Source: Flavobacterium collinsii (GTDB lineage Bacteria; Bacteroidota; Bacteroidia; Flavobacteriales; Flavobacteriaceae). Taken from it: a DNA stretch of 37,594 bases. The DNA lies in assembly GCF_902804485.1 (NCBI RefSeq), contig NZ_CADCST010000109.1, positions 1 to 37,594 of the forward strand. The letters run 5' to 3'. Below the pieces are notes generated by a model that had not been told where the DNA came from, ran no database searches, and saw nothing but the letters and a program-made list of their open reading frames with translations. Shown in pieces: positions 15,324 to 22,963 of the stretch (positions are counted from its first letter, which is position 1; the number at the start of each line of letters is the position of its first letter). Position numbers and translations under genes: made by a program.

Positions 15324-15362
15324 CCAAATTCCAATGTTCAATTGGAATTTGGATTTTTTTTT
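15324..15362 (+). terminator. Rho-independent terminator of the DUF2911 gene
   Basis: CCAAATTCCAA (15324-15334) pairs with TTGGAATTTGG (15342-15352) around a 7-nt loop, and then a run of nine T. It shares the AAATTCCAAATTC word with the hairpin at 3831. Confidence 0.85.
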
Positions 15363-15600
15363 GCTTAAAAATGATTCTTTATAGTCCTGATTGCGGATCA
15401 GGTTCAAAAGTTAGGGGCTAAGTTAAAAAAATGATATACGGATTGCTTTTATAAAACAAGTACATTTGAAGCCTATTGCTCTGAAAGAGCCTTAGCAATA
15501 ACATGGCTCGGAGTGCCATGAATAATGGTGATACTTCTCTAAGCCTTGTAAGGGCGTAAGCCTGACCCAATATAGACGCTCTCAGATCAAATAAAAACAG
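15363..15600. other. Non-coding gap with several small hairpins
   Basis: No gene is supported. Short inverted repeats are CCTGA/TCAGG near 15390, ATTGCT/AGCAAT near 15475-15500 with an inner CTC/GAG, and CATGGC/GCCATG near 15503-15521. They could be a remnant or a structured RNA, but nothing was recognised. Confidence 0.35.
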
Positions 15601-15614
15601 ACAGACTTGTCTGT
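15601..15614. promoter_or_regulatory. TetR-type operator ACAGAC-TT-GTCTGT
   Basis: Two perfect 6-bp arms around TT, 48 bp before the tetR-like start and overlapping its -33 region. The word resembles operators reported for other TetR regulators, so autorepression is likely. Confidence 0.65.
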
Positions 15615-15639
15615 ATTCGATTAAAAAGATATACATTTG
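15607..15639 (+). promoter_or_regulatory. Promoter of the tetR-like operon
   Basis: -33 TTG (15607-15609), 22-bp spacer and -7 TACATTTG (15632-15639, perfect TAnnTTTG), 22 bp before the ATG. The -33 element lies inside the dyad operator. Confidence 0.6.
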
Positions 15640-15661
15640 TACTTCCAAACGTACATTAGAT

Positions 15662-16186
15662 ATGCAACCCAAAGAAAGAATTTTAGATAAAGCTTCTGTT
15701 TTGTTTCATACCCAGGGATATAATTCTACCGGGATAAATCAGATCATTGAAGAAGCGAAAGTAGCAAAGGCAAGCTTTTATCAGCATTTTAAATCAAAAG
15801 AAGACTTGGGGGTTGCTTTTTTAAACCAGCGACATGAGTATTGGTTTAACCAACTGGAAAGTTTCACTTTGGATAAAAAAGATACCAGGCTAAAGGTTTT
15901 GGCTTCTTTTGATTTTTTGATCTTTATGAATCAGAAGGAAAATTTCAGGGGGTGCAGTTTTCTGAACCTGCTTTCGGAAATACCGGCAGACAATGTAAAA
16001 ATGCTTGCTGTAATTCAAAATCATAAATCAGATTTACGAAATTATTTCGGGAGAGATATTGACAATGAGCTTGTTGCAGCACATATTTATTTGCTTTTTG
16101 AAAGCTGTATTATCGAAAGTCAGCTTTTTAAATCCAATCAGCTTATTGAACAATCCAAAAAAATAATTCAAACTTTAATTTTATAG
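15662..16186 (+). CDS. TetR/AcrR-family transcriptional regulator
   Basis: The product has 174 residues. The N-terminal helix-turn-helix is clear: ERILDKASVLFHTQGYNSTG, then INQIIEEAKVAKASFYQHFK and SKEDLGVAFL, which is the classic TetR recognition helix ending in FYxHFKSKE. The C-terminal ligand domain (about 60-174) is helical and somewhat short; FRGCSFLNLLSEIP resembles the YcdC/AcrR-C type. The ligand is unknown. Its stop is 2 bp before the next ATG, so it is cotranscribed with the NTF2-like gene and probably controls it. An operator overlaps its own promoter. Confidence 0.92.
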   Translation: MQPKERILDKASVLFHTQGYNSTGINQIIEEAKVAKASFYQHFKSKEDLGVAFLNQRHEYWFNQLESFTLDKKDTRLKVLASFDFLIFMNQKENFRGCSFLNLLSEIPADNVKMLAVIQNHKSDLRNYFGRDIDNELVAAHIYLLFESCIIESQLFKSNQLIEQSKKIIQTLIL

Positions 16187-16188
16187 TT

Positions 16189-16602
16189 ATGGAACAGAAG
16201 TTACCATTGCCGCCTTTCACTTACGAAACGGCTTTAGAAAAAATCCAATTGGCTGAAGATGCCTGGAACAGTCAGGATCCTGAGCGTGTTTCAAAAGCCT
16301 ATACGGTTGACAGCGAATGGCGCAACAGAGATCAGTTTGTAAACGGCAGGGAAGCAATCATTCAGTTTTTAACCCGAAAATGGGAAAAAGAAAGGCATTA
16401 CAAGCTTAAAAAAGAGTATTGGGCACATACGGAAAACAGAATTGCAGTGCGATTTGAGTATGAATATCAGAATCCGGATGGAAACTGGTTCAGAGCCTAC
16501 GGAAATGAAAACTGGGAATTTGATGCAAATGGATTGATGCAAAAGCGATTTGCAAGTATAAATGATTTGCCTATTAAGGAGGAGGATAGGAAATTGAAGT
16601 AA
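16189..16602 (+). CDS. NTF2-like / DUF1348 family protein
   Basis: The product has 137 residues, compact and cytoplasmic with no signal. The DUF1348 layout is visible: LPPFTYETALEKIQLAEDAW, a Ser/Asn-rich DSEWRNRDQFVNGREAI, FLTRKWEKERHYKLKKEYW, FEYEYQNPDGNWFRAYGNEN and WEFDANGLMQKRFASIND. The fold is the NTF2/SnoaL alpha+beta cone, a pocket often used for small hydrophobic ligands. It lies 2 bp after a TetR regulator, as these genes often do, which suggests a ligand-inducible response. The exact activity is unknown. The hexanucleotide array begins 20 bp after its stop. Confidence 0.88.
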   Translation: MEQKLPLPPFTYETALEKIQLAEDAWNSQDPERVSKAYTVDSEWRNRDQFVNGREAIIQFLTRKWEKERHYKLKKEYWAHTENRIAVRFEYEYQNPDGNWFRAYGNENWEFDANGLMQKRFASINDLPIKEEDRKLK

Positions 16603-16622
16603 GAGAGTGTGTTAGTTTTGAT

Positions 16623-16772
16623 ATTGATATAGATATTGCCATTGACATTGACATTGATATTGCCATTGCCATTGCCATTGACATTGACATTGCCATTGCC
16701 ATTGACATTGATATTGCTATTGACATTGATATTGCCATTGCCATTGCCATTGCCATTGATATTGATATTGAT
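16623..16772. repeat. Hexanucleotide array, 25 units of ATTG[A/C][C/T]
   Basis: Exactly 150 bp in 6-bp register: 24 units begin ATTG and one is ATAGAT. The two variable bases are CC (10 units), AT (7), AC (6) and CT (1). Frames across it read as Pro/Leu/Thr or Asn/Gly/Val repeats and are not genes. A satellite-like tract that can change length by slippage. Confidence 0.95.
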
Positions 16773-16797
16773 CCAGAGGTATATACTTTGGCTTTGC

Positions 16798-17041
16798 ACG
16801 CAGATTACGTGGATTCGTTTCACGAAAACGCGGATTGAAACGGATTTTTTTTATTTGTGATCTTCCATGAAAAATGGAATGAGCTCCGGAGGAGCAAAAT
16901 ATTTATAGCGCAATTACCGTCCACAACAAAAAACTCCGGAGGAGTGTCATAATTTATAAAAGGAGAATGTCGGTTAAAATTCTAAAGAAAAGAGATCTGC
17001 GTAAATCCGCTTTTCGTGAAACGAATCCGTAAAATCTGCGT
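16798..17041. repeat. Long imperfect inverted repeat, MITE-like
   Basis: The left arm 16798-16836 and right arm 17004-17041 are inverted copies. They include an 18-bp perfect match, GGATTCGTTTCACGAAAA (16811-16828), against its complement (17011-17028). Between the arms are two direct copies of CTCCGGAGGAG (16884-16894 and 16934-16944, 50 bp apart), each itself containing the palindrome CTCCGGAG. There is no transposase. The outer words (ACGCAGATT, AATCTGCGT) resemble dispersed flavobacterial repeats that I recall. Confidence 0.75.
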
Positions 17042-17081
17042 ACTATATTCGCAATATTCTTAATCAGAATACCTACTAAAA

Positions 17082-17711
17082 TTAGTTCAAACTTGGAGGC
17101 TCCGGAATTTTGATACTTTTTTTGATTTTTTTGACAATCAGTAAGTAAAAAGTGATGCCACCCAAAATAATGAGTAAGGCAATCTGAAGCTGCCCAAGGC
17201 TATTGTTTTTACTGTACATGGTGTTTGCACTTGCCAGTTTTGCTTTTCCCTCCTGAATCTGGATTTGCGACAGGGCTTCTAGAGTTTTTAGCGCCTGATC
17301 GCTCGAAACCGCAATTTTATTCCAGTTTTTGTTCGCGACCTGATTGTTTATTTCTTTGCAGGAACTTAAAAAAGCATCAAAATATTGTTTTTCGGTATTG
17401 GTTAAAACCGTTTTGGCATACAAATCGTCAATGGTGTGAATAAGATTTAGCGTCTGAACGATCTCGTCTTTTTTGATCGTATCGCTTAAATCTAGTTTTT
17501 CGGCTTCAGCTTTTATAAAATGAAGTTCTTTAGAATATTGAAAAATGTAATGTGCCACAACTAAGCGGTCCTTGTAAATGGCGTTAATGTTTTCATTTAC
17601 ATTTTTTGAATTTTGAAGTGTATTGAAATTCCCCAGTAAAATAAGAAGCATTACAATCAATAAAATAAAAGCAGCCTTAGTTTTATTGCTGTACTTTTTC
17701 AAATCTTTCAT
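17082..17711 (-). CDS. Membrane protein with a four-helix-bundle (MCP-like) periplasmic sensor domain
   Basis: The product has 209 residues: a short basic N terminus, helix 1 (about 12-30, AAFILLIVMLLILLGNF), a periplasmic helical segment of about 145 residues, helix 2 (about 176-195, LQIALLIILGGITFYLLIV) and a short basic tail KKIKKSIKIPEPPSLN. The middle resembles the 4HB_MCP sensor (INAIYKDRLVVAHYIFQYSK), but no HAMP, kinase or methyl-accepting domain follows. It may act as a stand-alone sensor or accessory partner. There is no adjacent signalling gene. A flavo-1-like RNA element lies upstream on the same strand. Confidence 0.75.
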   Translation of the reverse strand: MKDLKKYSNKTKAAFILLIVMLLILLGNFNTLQNSKNVNENINAIYKDRLVVAHYIFQYSKELHFIKAEAEKLDLSDTIKKDEIVQTLNLIHTIDDLYAKTVLTNTEKQYFDAFLSSCKEINNQVANKNWNKIAVSSDQALKTLEALSQIQIQEGKAKLASANTMYSKNNSLGQLQIALLIILGGITFYLLIVKKIKKSIKIPEPPSLN

Positions 17712-17824
17712 AGAGTTGGAATTTTAACGGTTACTTTCTCAAAGATAGAAATTTGAAAAGAATTCTCAGTCTTTTAAAAACTCAAATGTAAGATCGTATA
17801 TTTGAATGTGATGGTTTGTTTTTG

Positions 17825-17898
17825 TAGCTATTCCTGCTGTCCGCTGTATCTTTTGTGCCGAACCCCGGCACAAAAGGATGCCGCTTCCATCAGGGCTA
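17825..17898 (-). ncRNA. Flavo-1-like structured RNA element
   Basis: On the minus strand, a segment running TAGCCCTGATGGAAGCGGCA then TCC, a hairpin and GATACAGCGGACAGCAGGA. The central 11-bp stem CTTTTGTGCCG/CGGCACAAAAG (17850-17860, 17866-17876) has a 5-nt loop. An outer CCTG/CAGG and TAGC/GCTA can close it. The GATGGAAGCGGCATCC ... AGCGGACAGCGGG pattern recurs across flavobacterial genomes in my memory, and I associate it with the flavo-1 RNA motif. The name is from recall, not a search. Confidence 0.55.
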
Positions 17899-17915
17899 AA
17901 TCATCCCGATCCAGA

Positions 17916-17963
17916 AAAAAATTATGTTTGGATAAAGATTAGTTTATCCAAACATAATTTTTT
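17916..17963 (-). terminator. Strong terminator after the VOC gene
   Basis: A perfect 21-bp stem (17916-17936 and 17943-17963) with a 6-nt loop GATTAG. It lies 6 bp past the stop of the VOC gene and ends in a T run on the minus strand (A run 17915-17921 on plus). Confidence 0.85.
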
Positions 17964-17969
17964 CAATCC

Positions 17970-18347
17970 TTATTTCTTTTGCTTCAATTGAAACACATTT
18001 CCTTCGGGATCTTCTCCATCACAGAGCCAGTATTCGTAAGTATCAAAAGTACTTACTTCCCGCATCAATACATTTTGATCAAGAAGTACTTGTCTCAATG
18101 CATGAATGTCTTCATTAATTTCAAAAACGATTTTGGTGTTATTGTCAAATTTATAACCGGATTTAATTTGTGCCAAATAGTGATCACCAATTTTATGAAG
18201 TCCGATTTTTGCGTTACCAGCATTCAAAAGCACCCATTCGGCTTCGTATTCTTCAAGTATTTCAAAACCAAAAATTGTAGTGTAAAAAGATTTTAAGTTG
18301 TTCACATCCTGAACATACAGGACAATGGTATCTAAATTCAGTTTCAT
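17970..18347 (-). CDS. VOC (glyoxalase/bleomycin-resistance) family protein
   Basis: The product has 125 residues forming two beta-alpha-beta-beta-beta modules: LDTIVLYVQDVNNLKSFYTT with FGFEILEEY and an AEWVLLNAGNAKIGLHKIG strand pair, then IVFEINEDIHALRQVLLDQN and CDGEDPEGNVFQLKQK. The closing DPEGNVFQL is diagnostic of VOC proteins. Such proteins are metal-dependent isomerases, dioxygenases or drug-binding proteins. The substrate is unknown. It starts 21 bp after the symporter stop on the same strand, so it may be the last gene of the PIG-L/symporter operon. A strong terminator follows. Confidence 0.87.
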   Translation of the reverse strand: MKLNLDTIVLYVQDVNNLKSFYTTIFGFEILEEYEAEWVLLNAGNAKIGLHKIGDHYLAQIKSGYKFDNNTKIVFEINEDIHALRQVLLDQNVLMREVSTFDTYEYWLCDGEDPEGNVFQLKQKK

Positions 18348-18368
18348 TTTTTCTGGTTTTAAATTAAA

Positions 18369-20105
18369 CTATTCCAAAACTACCTCCTCAGCGTCGGGCT
18401 CATTTCTAAAAAAGGCAAACTGCATGAATAGCGCTAGGACAATGGTTAAAATGGCTCCGATAAAATTCAGCCACAAATACCCCAGTTTTTCCTGACCGCT
18501 TGGGTAAATAGCAATCATGAAATAATAGATGATAAATATGGTAATCTGACTGATAATGGCACTGAAAAACATGGCTTTGGCCTTTACACGGCGCAGGTAA
18601 AAACCAACAAGGAAGATTCCTAATACGGTTCCGTAGAAAATAGACCCAATAATATTTACCAATTGAATTAAGTTTTCGAACAGGGTCCCCACGCAGGCAA
18701 AGAGTATAGCAATAATTCCCCAGAATAAGGTGAAAAACTTAGTGGCATTCAGGTAATGCTTTTCGGATTTTTCGGTCTTCAGATTTCGTTTGTAAATGTC
18801 GATAGCGGTTGTAGAGGCCAAAGCATTTAATCCGGAAGCTGTTGAAGACATCGCGGCCGAAAGAATTACGGCTAACAATAAACCAATAAGCCCCTTTGGT
18901 AAATAATGCAGTATAAAGTGGAAAAAGACATAATCTTTGTCGTTTGTTTCACTGTTGCTGTCTGCCTTCGAAATAATTTCTTTGGCACGATCACGAAGGT
19001 CTTTTTCTTTATTTGATATAGTAACCAGTTCTTTTCGTAAAATCGGATTATCGAAATCCTGATTCAACTGGTCGATGTACAATAAATTAATCACTTTTTT
19101 GTCTTCTGAAAGATTGCTTAGTTTTTTTTCTAAAGCATGATACTCTTCTTTATAAGCCGATTTTTCAATCACAATTTTATTGTTGGGATTAAAATTTAAA
19201 GGAACAGGATTGAACTGAAAAAAGACAAAAACCATAACTCCTGTTAACAGAATGAAGAATTGCATAGGTACTTTTAAAAGTCCGTTCATGATAAGTCCCA
19301 TTTGACTTTCACGAACCGATTTTCCGGATAAATAACGTCCCACCTGTGATTGATCGGTTCCGAAGTAGGCAAGTGCAAGGAAGAAACCACCAGTGATTCC
19401 ACTCCAAAAAGTATATTTTTCTTCGGGATTAAAAGAGAAATCTACAATATTCATTTTATCGTTGGCACCCGCAATATGCAGGGCACTTGTAAAAGTCATA
19501 TCATTAGGAAGGTAATGCAGAATCAGAAAAAAAGTAATAAACATTCCCGACATGATTACAAACATTTGTTGTTTCTGTGTTACGTTGACCGCTTTTGTAC
19601 CTCCTGAGAACGTATATATAATTACCAGAACACCGATCACGATGTTCATTAACGTTAAATTCCATCCCAAAAGGGCCGATAGAATAATCGCCGGAGCATA
19701 AATGGTCAGTCCGGTTCCTAAACCTCTCTGAACCAAAAATAAAATAGCGGCCAAAGAGCGGGTTTTTAAATCGAATCGCTTTTCCAGAAATTCATAGGCT
19801 GTAAAGACTTTGTTTTTATGGTACAAGGGTATGAAAGTCACACAAATCACAATCATTGCAATCGGTAATCCGAAATAGAATTGTATAAAACCCATTCCGT
19901 CATGATAAGCTTGTCCGGGAGTTGACAAAAAAGTGATGGCACTGGCCTGAGTAGCCATAACCGAAAGTCCAACAGTGTACCAGGGAGTTTCGTTGTTTCC
20001 AAGAATAAAATCTTCGACGTTCTTACTTCCTTTGGTTTTCCAAGAGCCGTACCCAACAATAAATAAAAGAGTAACAATTAGTACGATCCAATCAAATAGT
20101 TGCAT
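18369..20105 (-). CDS. Sodium:solute symporter (SSS family)
   Basis: The product has 578 residues with about thirteen hydrophobic segments. The family core is visible: YTVGLSVMATQASAITFLST (helix 2), YEFLEKRFDLKTRSLAAILF, FSGGTKAVNVTQKQQMFVIM, GTDQSQVGRYLSGKS and AMSSTASGLNALASTTAIDI, the Na2-site helix. A polar insertion of about 85 residues (near 318-400: NNKIVIEKSAYKEEYHALEK to DRAKEIISKADSN) sits between helices. Related proteins carry sugars, amino acids or vitamins with sodium. The solute is not assignable. It is translated directly after a 35-residue membrane peptide and a secreted PIG-L protein, which suggests a linked substrate. Confidence 0.92.
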   Translation of the reverse strand: MQLFDWIVLIVTLLFIVGYGSWKTKGSKNVEDFILGNNETPWYTVGLSVMATQASAITFLSTPGQAYHDGMGFIQFYFGLPIAMIVICVTFIPLYHKNKVFTAYEFLEKRFDLKTRSLAAILFLVQRGLGTGLTIYAPAIILSALLGWNLTLMNIVIGVLVIIYTFSGGTKAVNVTQKQQMFVIMSGMFITFFLILHYLPNDMTFTSALHIAGANDKMNIVDFSFNPEEKYTFWSGITGGFFLALAYFGTDQSQVGRYLSGKSVRESQMGLIMNGLLKVPMQFFILLTGVMVFVFFQFNPVPLNFNPNNKIVIEKSAYKEEYHALEKKLSNLSEDKKVINLLYIDQLNQDFDNPILRKELVTISNKEKDLRDRAKEIISKADSNSETNDKDYVFFHFILHYLPKGLIGLLLAVILSAAMSSTASGLNALASTTAIDIYKRNLKTEKSEKHYLNATKFFTLFWGIIAILFACVGTLFENLIQLVNIIGSIFYGTVLGIFLVGFYLRRVKAKAMFFSAIISQITIFIIYYFMIAIYPSGQEKLGYLWLNFIGAILTIVLALFMQFAFFRNEPDAEEVVLE

Positions 20106-20108
20106 AGG

Positions 20109-20216
20109 TTATGAGTATAATTTCATGATTAAGAAAAAAATCAGAATGTAAATGGCATTGGCTACCAAAACATAAGTGTAGCTCTTTTTCCATTTTTTTA
20201 TTTTTTTAGCTTCCAT
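20109..20216 (-). CDS. 35-residue single-pass membrane peptide between PIG-L and symporter genes
   Basis: A short frame with an ATG at 20216 and TAA at 20109-20111. It encodes a basic N terminus (MEAKKIKKWKKSYTY) followed by one hydrophobic helix (VLVANAIYILIFFLIMKLY). It starts 12 bp after the PIG-L stop and ends 3 bp before the symporter ATG, so it is tightly embedded in the operon. The positive-inside pattern predicts the N terminus in the cytoplasm. It could be a small accessory subunit or regulator of the symporter. No family was recognised. Confidence 0.72.
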   Translation of the reverse strand: MEAKKIKKWKKSYTYVLVANAIYILIFFLIMKLYS

Positions 20217-20228
20217 ATTGGGAATTTT

Positions 20229-22757
20229 TTATTTTTTTAATTCTTGTTTAGGAGCTTCTATAGGCTGTTTTAATGAAATCATATTCGATAGCAGTCGGTA
20301 AGCACCGGCAACACCTTCGGGTAGTTCTCTAAAGAAGCTTAGACCGGTGTAAATATAGTATCCTTTTCCGTAGGGCGCTACCAATAAAGCACCATTTTTA
20401 GCCGATTCGCCTTTATCGTGTGAAGAGAGAATAGGAGTGAAGGCAGGATCATATTGATCAGGGTAATACAAGCCTTGTTCTTGTTTCCAGCCTTCGAAAT
20501 CTTTAGGACTGATTTTGTTTGGCGTGTTTAAAATAGGATGATTGGGTGCCAGAAAGGTAATTTTAGCATTTTCTTCCGTAACACGATCGTTTGATATTTT
20601 TAATGGATATGGTGCAATCTGATCGGTAACGGTTTGGCCATACGTATTGTATTGTACGATCATGTTTTTACCGCTTTTCACAAAGTTAAAAAGTATGTTT
20701 TGTTTGTGTGCTAGTGCATTTACGGTATTGTAAGCACGCACTCCGGTAATCACTACGTTAAAGGAATCCAGTTTTTCAGGGGTGATTTCTTCCGGTTTAA
20801 TGATGGTAACTTTGTATCCCATCTGCGCTAAACTTTCAGGAACTTCATCGCCAGCCCCCATAATGTAAGCAATGGAGTCACCATTTGTTTTTAATTCAAT
20901 TCGAATACACTTTGACTCCGCAGGTTTTAGTACCATCTGTTTAGTAATATGACTGTAATCAATAATGGTCTGATCCTTGTCAAAACGTTTGTTGTCGACA
21001 ATAGCAATGCTTTTCACAACAGTTTCTTCCGGATTTACAGGTGGTGTAACTTCAAAATAAAAGATTTGCTCGTTTCCTTTTTTCTCTAAAGTAAAAGGAA
21101 TTTCTTTAGGCGAAACACTCCAGCTTTTTGGTAATTCCAATTGTAAGTTTCCTTTAATACCGTCTTTTCCCGCACGTACTTTTACCGGAACCAGTTTGCT
21201 CTGTGTGCTTCCAAAAATTAAAACTTTTTCGAGAATTGAAGTAGTAACTTCGGGAACGATGTCAAGAAAATTATACATTTCACCTTTTACGCCATCGTTA
21301 TATTTGTAAATTACAGTACGTTCGAACGGAATTTCTACACCATCTATTTTAACATTAAAAACAACTTTTGCCTGTCTGATAATATCAGGAATTCCAATGT
21401 TTTCCTGATTTGAAACCGTATACATTCCCTCGGTTGCTTTTTCTTTCAGCCAATAAGGCTGCGTATATTCCAGCGTATTTGGAAGCTGAACTGACAAGCT
21501 TATTTTTTGATCCTTATTGTTTTTTAAGGGAATATTTTGTGCTGTGTTTTTTTGATCCGGTAGCGAAGTCACGCTGCTCAGCTGCATTTCAACCGAAGAT
21601 CGGTTAATGGCTTCAAGAGTTACTTTTATGGTGCTTCCCGGTGTTGCTTCCTGTTCGATGGCAGCAGCTTCCAGATACAATCCGGTGCAGGAAGCGATAA
21701 TGTTTTTTATAGCAGCCGTTTTTACGGTTTTCCAATGATCGTCTTCCAGTGCTTCAATCAGGACATAAGCTTTGACCAAATCGGAAATACTGGCCGACGG
21801 ATTGCTAAAGTCATATTTAGCGATAATTGAAGAGATTAAATCGCCAACAGGTTTACCATTTTTAACGCGATTCCATGAAGTATCAATTCCATCAAATAAA
21901 TTAGATTCTTTAGGTCGGTCACCGTTAATAAGTTCTAAAAATTCAGTTTCGTCCCCACGGGCTCCGGTACTTCCAAAACCTTGTGATTGATGACGACTGC
22001 GGCTTAAAGCAGCAATTTCCTGATTAGATTTACCAATTCCCGGATAATAAACTCCGGTTTCTAACTGAACAAAGTTCGATTTATTGGCCGCGTTAAATTT
22101 TTCCTGACTTCCGTAAAACCACCAGGATGTATTGAAAAACTGACGTTTAACCTGCCACGGTTTTACATATTTTAATTGTTCCGGATATATTTTTGGATCG
22201 TTTGTAAGTTTAAAGCTTTCTACACTTAACATCGCCGAGGAGGTATGATGTCCGTGTGTGGTACCTGGTGAGCGATGATCGAATCGGTTGATGATTACAT
22301 CGGGTTGAAATTTTCGGATCGTCCACACCATATCCGCTAATACTTTATCTTTATTCCAGATTTCTAAAGTTTCATCAGGATTTTTTGAGTAACCAAAATC
22401 ATTTGCGCGAGAGAAAAACTGTTCGCCACCGTCAATTTTTCGGGCTTCGATTAACTCCTGTGTTCTGATAACGCCTAACAATTCACGCAATTGCGGTCCA
22501 ATTAAGTTTTGCCCTCCATCGCCACGCGTTAAAGATAAATAACCTGTTCGGGCATTTACTTCGTTGGCCATATAAGAAATTAAACGGGTATTTTCGTCAT
22601 CCGGATGTGCTGCGATGTACAATACGGAACCCAAAAAGTTTAATTTTTTAATTTGATTGTAAATTTCGACAGAAGTTGGTTTTTGTGGTTGTTGTGCAAA
22701 AGAAAGAGTAATACCCGATAAAAAAAGGAGAAGAACTTGTATCTGAATTTTTCGCAT
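20229..22757 (-). CDS. Secreted PIG-L family deacetylase, large form
   Basis: The start is set at the ATG at 22757, which gives 842 residues and a proper signal peptide (MRKIQIQVLLLFLSGITLSF). An ATG at 22790 falls inside the predicted -7 element. The PIG-L domain contains the zinc motif AHPDDE (50-55), then RTGYLSLTRGDGGQN, and HGHHTSSA, which supplies the third ligand. PIG-L enzymes remove N-acetyl groups from sugars or sugar-linked compounds. After about residue 330 come beta-rich, NEW3-like domains and a C-terminal part resembling a glutamine-amidotransferase-like fold (GDSIAYIMGAGDEVPESLAQ, MGYKVTII). It is probably periplasmic. It heads an operon with a small membrane peptide and a sodium symporter. 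Confidence 0.88.
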   Translation of the reverse strand: MRKIQIQVLLLFLSGITLSFAQQPQKPTSVEIYNQIKKLNFLGSVLYIAAHPDDENTRLISYMANEVNARTGYLSLTRGDGGQNLIGPQLRELLGVIRTQELIEARKIDGGEQFFSRANDFGYSKNPDETLEIWNKDKVLADMVWTIRKFQPDVIINRFDHRSPGTTHGHHTSSAMLSVESFKLTNDPKIYPEQLKYVKPWQVKRQFFNTSWWFYGSQEKFNAANKSNFVQLETGVYYPGIGKSNQEIAALSRSRHQSQGFGSTGARGDETEFLELINGDRPKESNLFDGIDTSWNRVKNGKPVGDLISSIIAKYDFSNPSASISDLVKAYVLIEALEDDHWKTVKTAAIKNIIASCTGLYLEAAAIEQEATPGSTIKVTLEAINRSSVEMQLSSVTSLPDQKNTAQNIPLKNNKDQKISLSVQLPNTLEYTQPYWLKEKATEGMYTVSNQENIGIPDIIRQAKVVFNVKIDGVEIPFERTVIYKYNDGVKGEMYNFLDIVPEVTTSILEKVLIFGSTQSKLVPVKVRAGKDGIKGNLQLELPKSWSVSPKEIPFTLEKKGNEQIFYFEVTPPVNPEETVVKSIAIVDNKRFDKDQTIIDYSHITKQMVLKPAESKCIRIELKTNGDSIAYIMGAGDEVPESLAQMGYKVTIIKPEEITPEKLDSFNVVITGVRAYNTVNALAHKQNILFNFVKSGKNMIVQYNTYGQTVTDQIAPYPLKISNDRVTEENAKITFLAPNHPILNTPNKISPKDFEGWKQEQGLYYPDQYDPAFTPILSSHDKGESAKNGALLVAPYGKGYYIYTGLSFFRELPEGVAGAYRLLSNMISLKQPIEAPKQELKK

Positions 22758-22787
22758 AGTTTGGTTAGGTGTTTTTTGATAGAAGTT

Positions 22788-22795
22788 CAAAAATA
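22788..22795 (-). promoter_or_regulatory. -7 element TATTTTTG of the PIG-L operon
   Basis: A perfect TAnnTTTG on the minus strand, 30 bp before the ATG at 22757. It supports the downstream start. No clear -33 TTTG is seen at 19-21 bp. Confidence 0.45.
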
Positions 22796-22879
22796 CTAAT
22801 TAAATTATTGTACAGTATTTAAATGAAATGTTAATGTTTGGTTATTGATTTCCTTTTTTAAGAAAATTGATTCAAAAAA

Positions 22880-22908
22880 AAAGCTGTCAGATCAAATCTG
22901 ACAGCTTT
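22880..22908 (-). terminator. Terminator after the LVIVD lipoprotein gene
   Basis: AAAGCTGTCAGAT (22880-22892) pairs with ATCTGACAGCTTT (22896-22908), loop CAA, and T run on the minus strand from A22874-22882. It lies 55 bp past the stop. Confidence 0.85.
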
Positions 22909-22963
22909 ATAGAAAATGGATCTAACACTTTAGATCATGTAGTATTTCTTGGGATTACAGCAT

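Noticed and set aside
16623..16772. Possible CRISPR array
   Set aside because: The unit is 6 bp with no unique spacers and no cas genes nearby.
16497..16860. Several long open frames on both strands across the hexanucleotide array
   Set aside because: They arise because a 6-bp repeat leaves frames open; the products are Pro/Leu/Thr or Asn/Gly/Val repeats with no gene features.
17850..17876. 11-bp hairpin as a simple terminator
   Set aside because: It lacks a T run on either strand and is embedded in longer conserved-looking flanks, so an RNA element is preferred.
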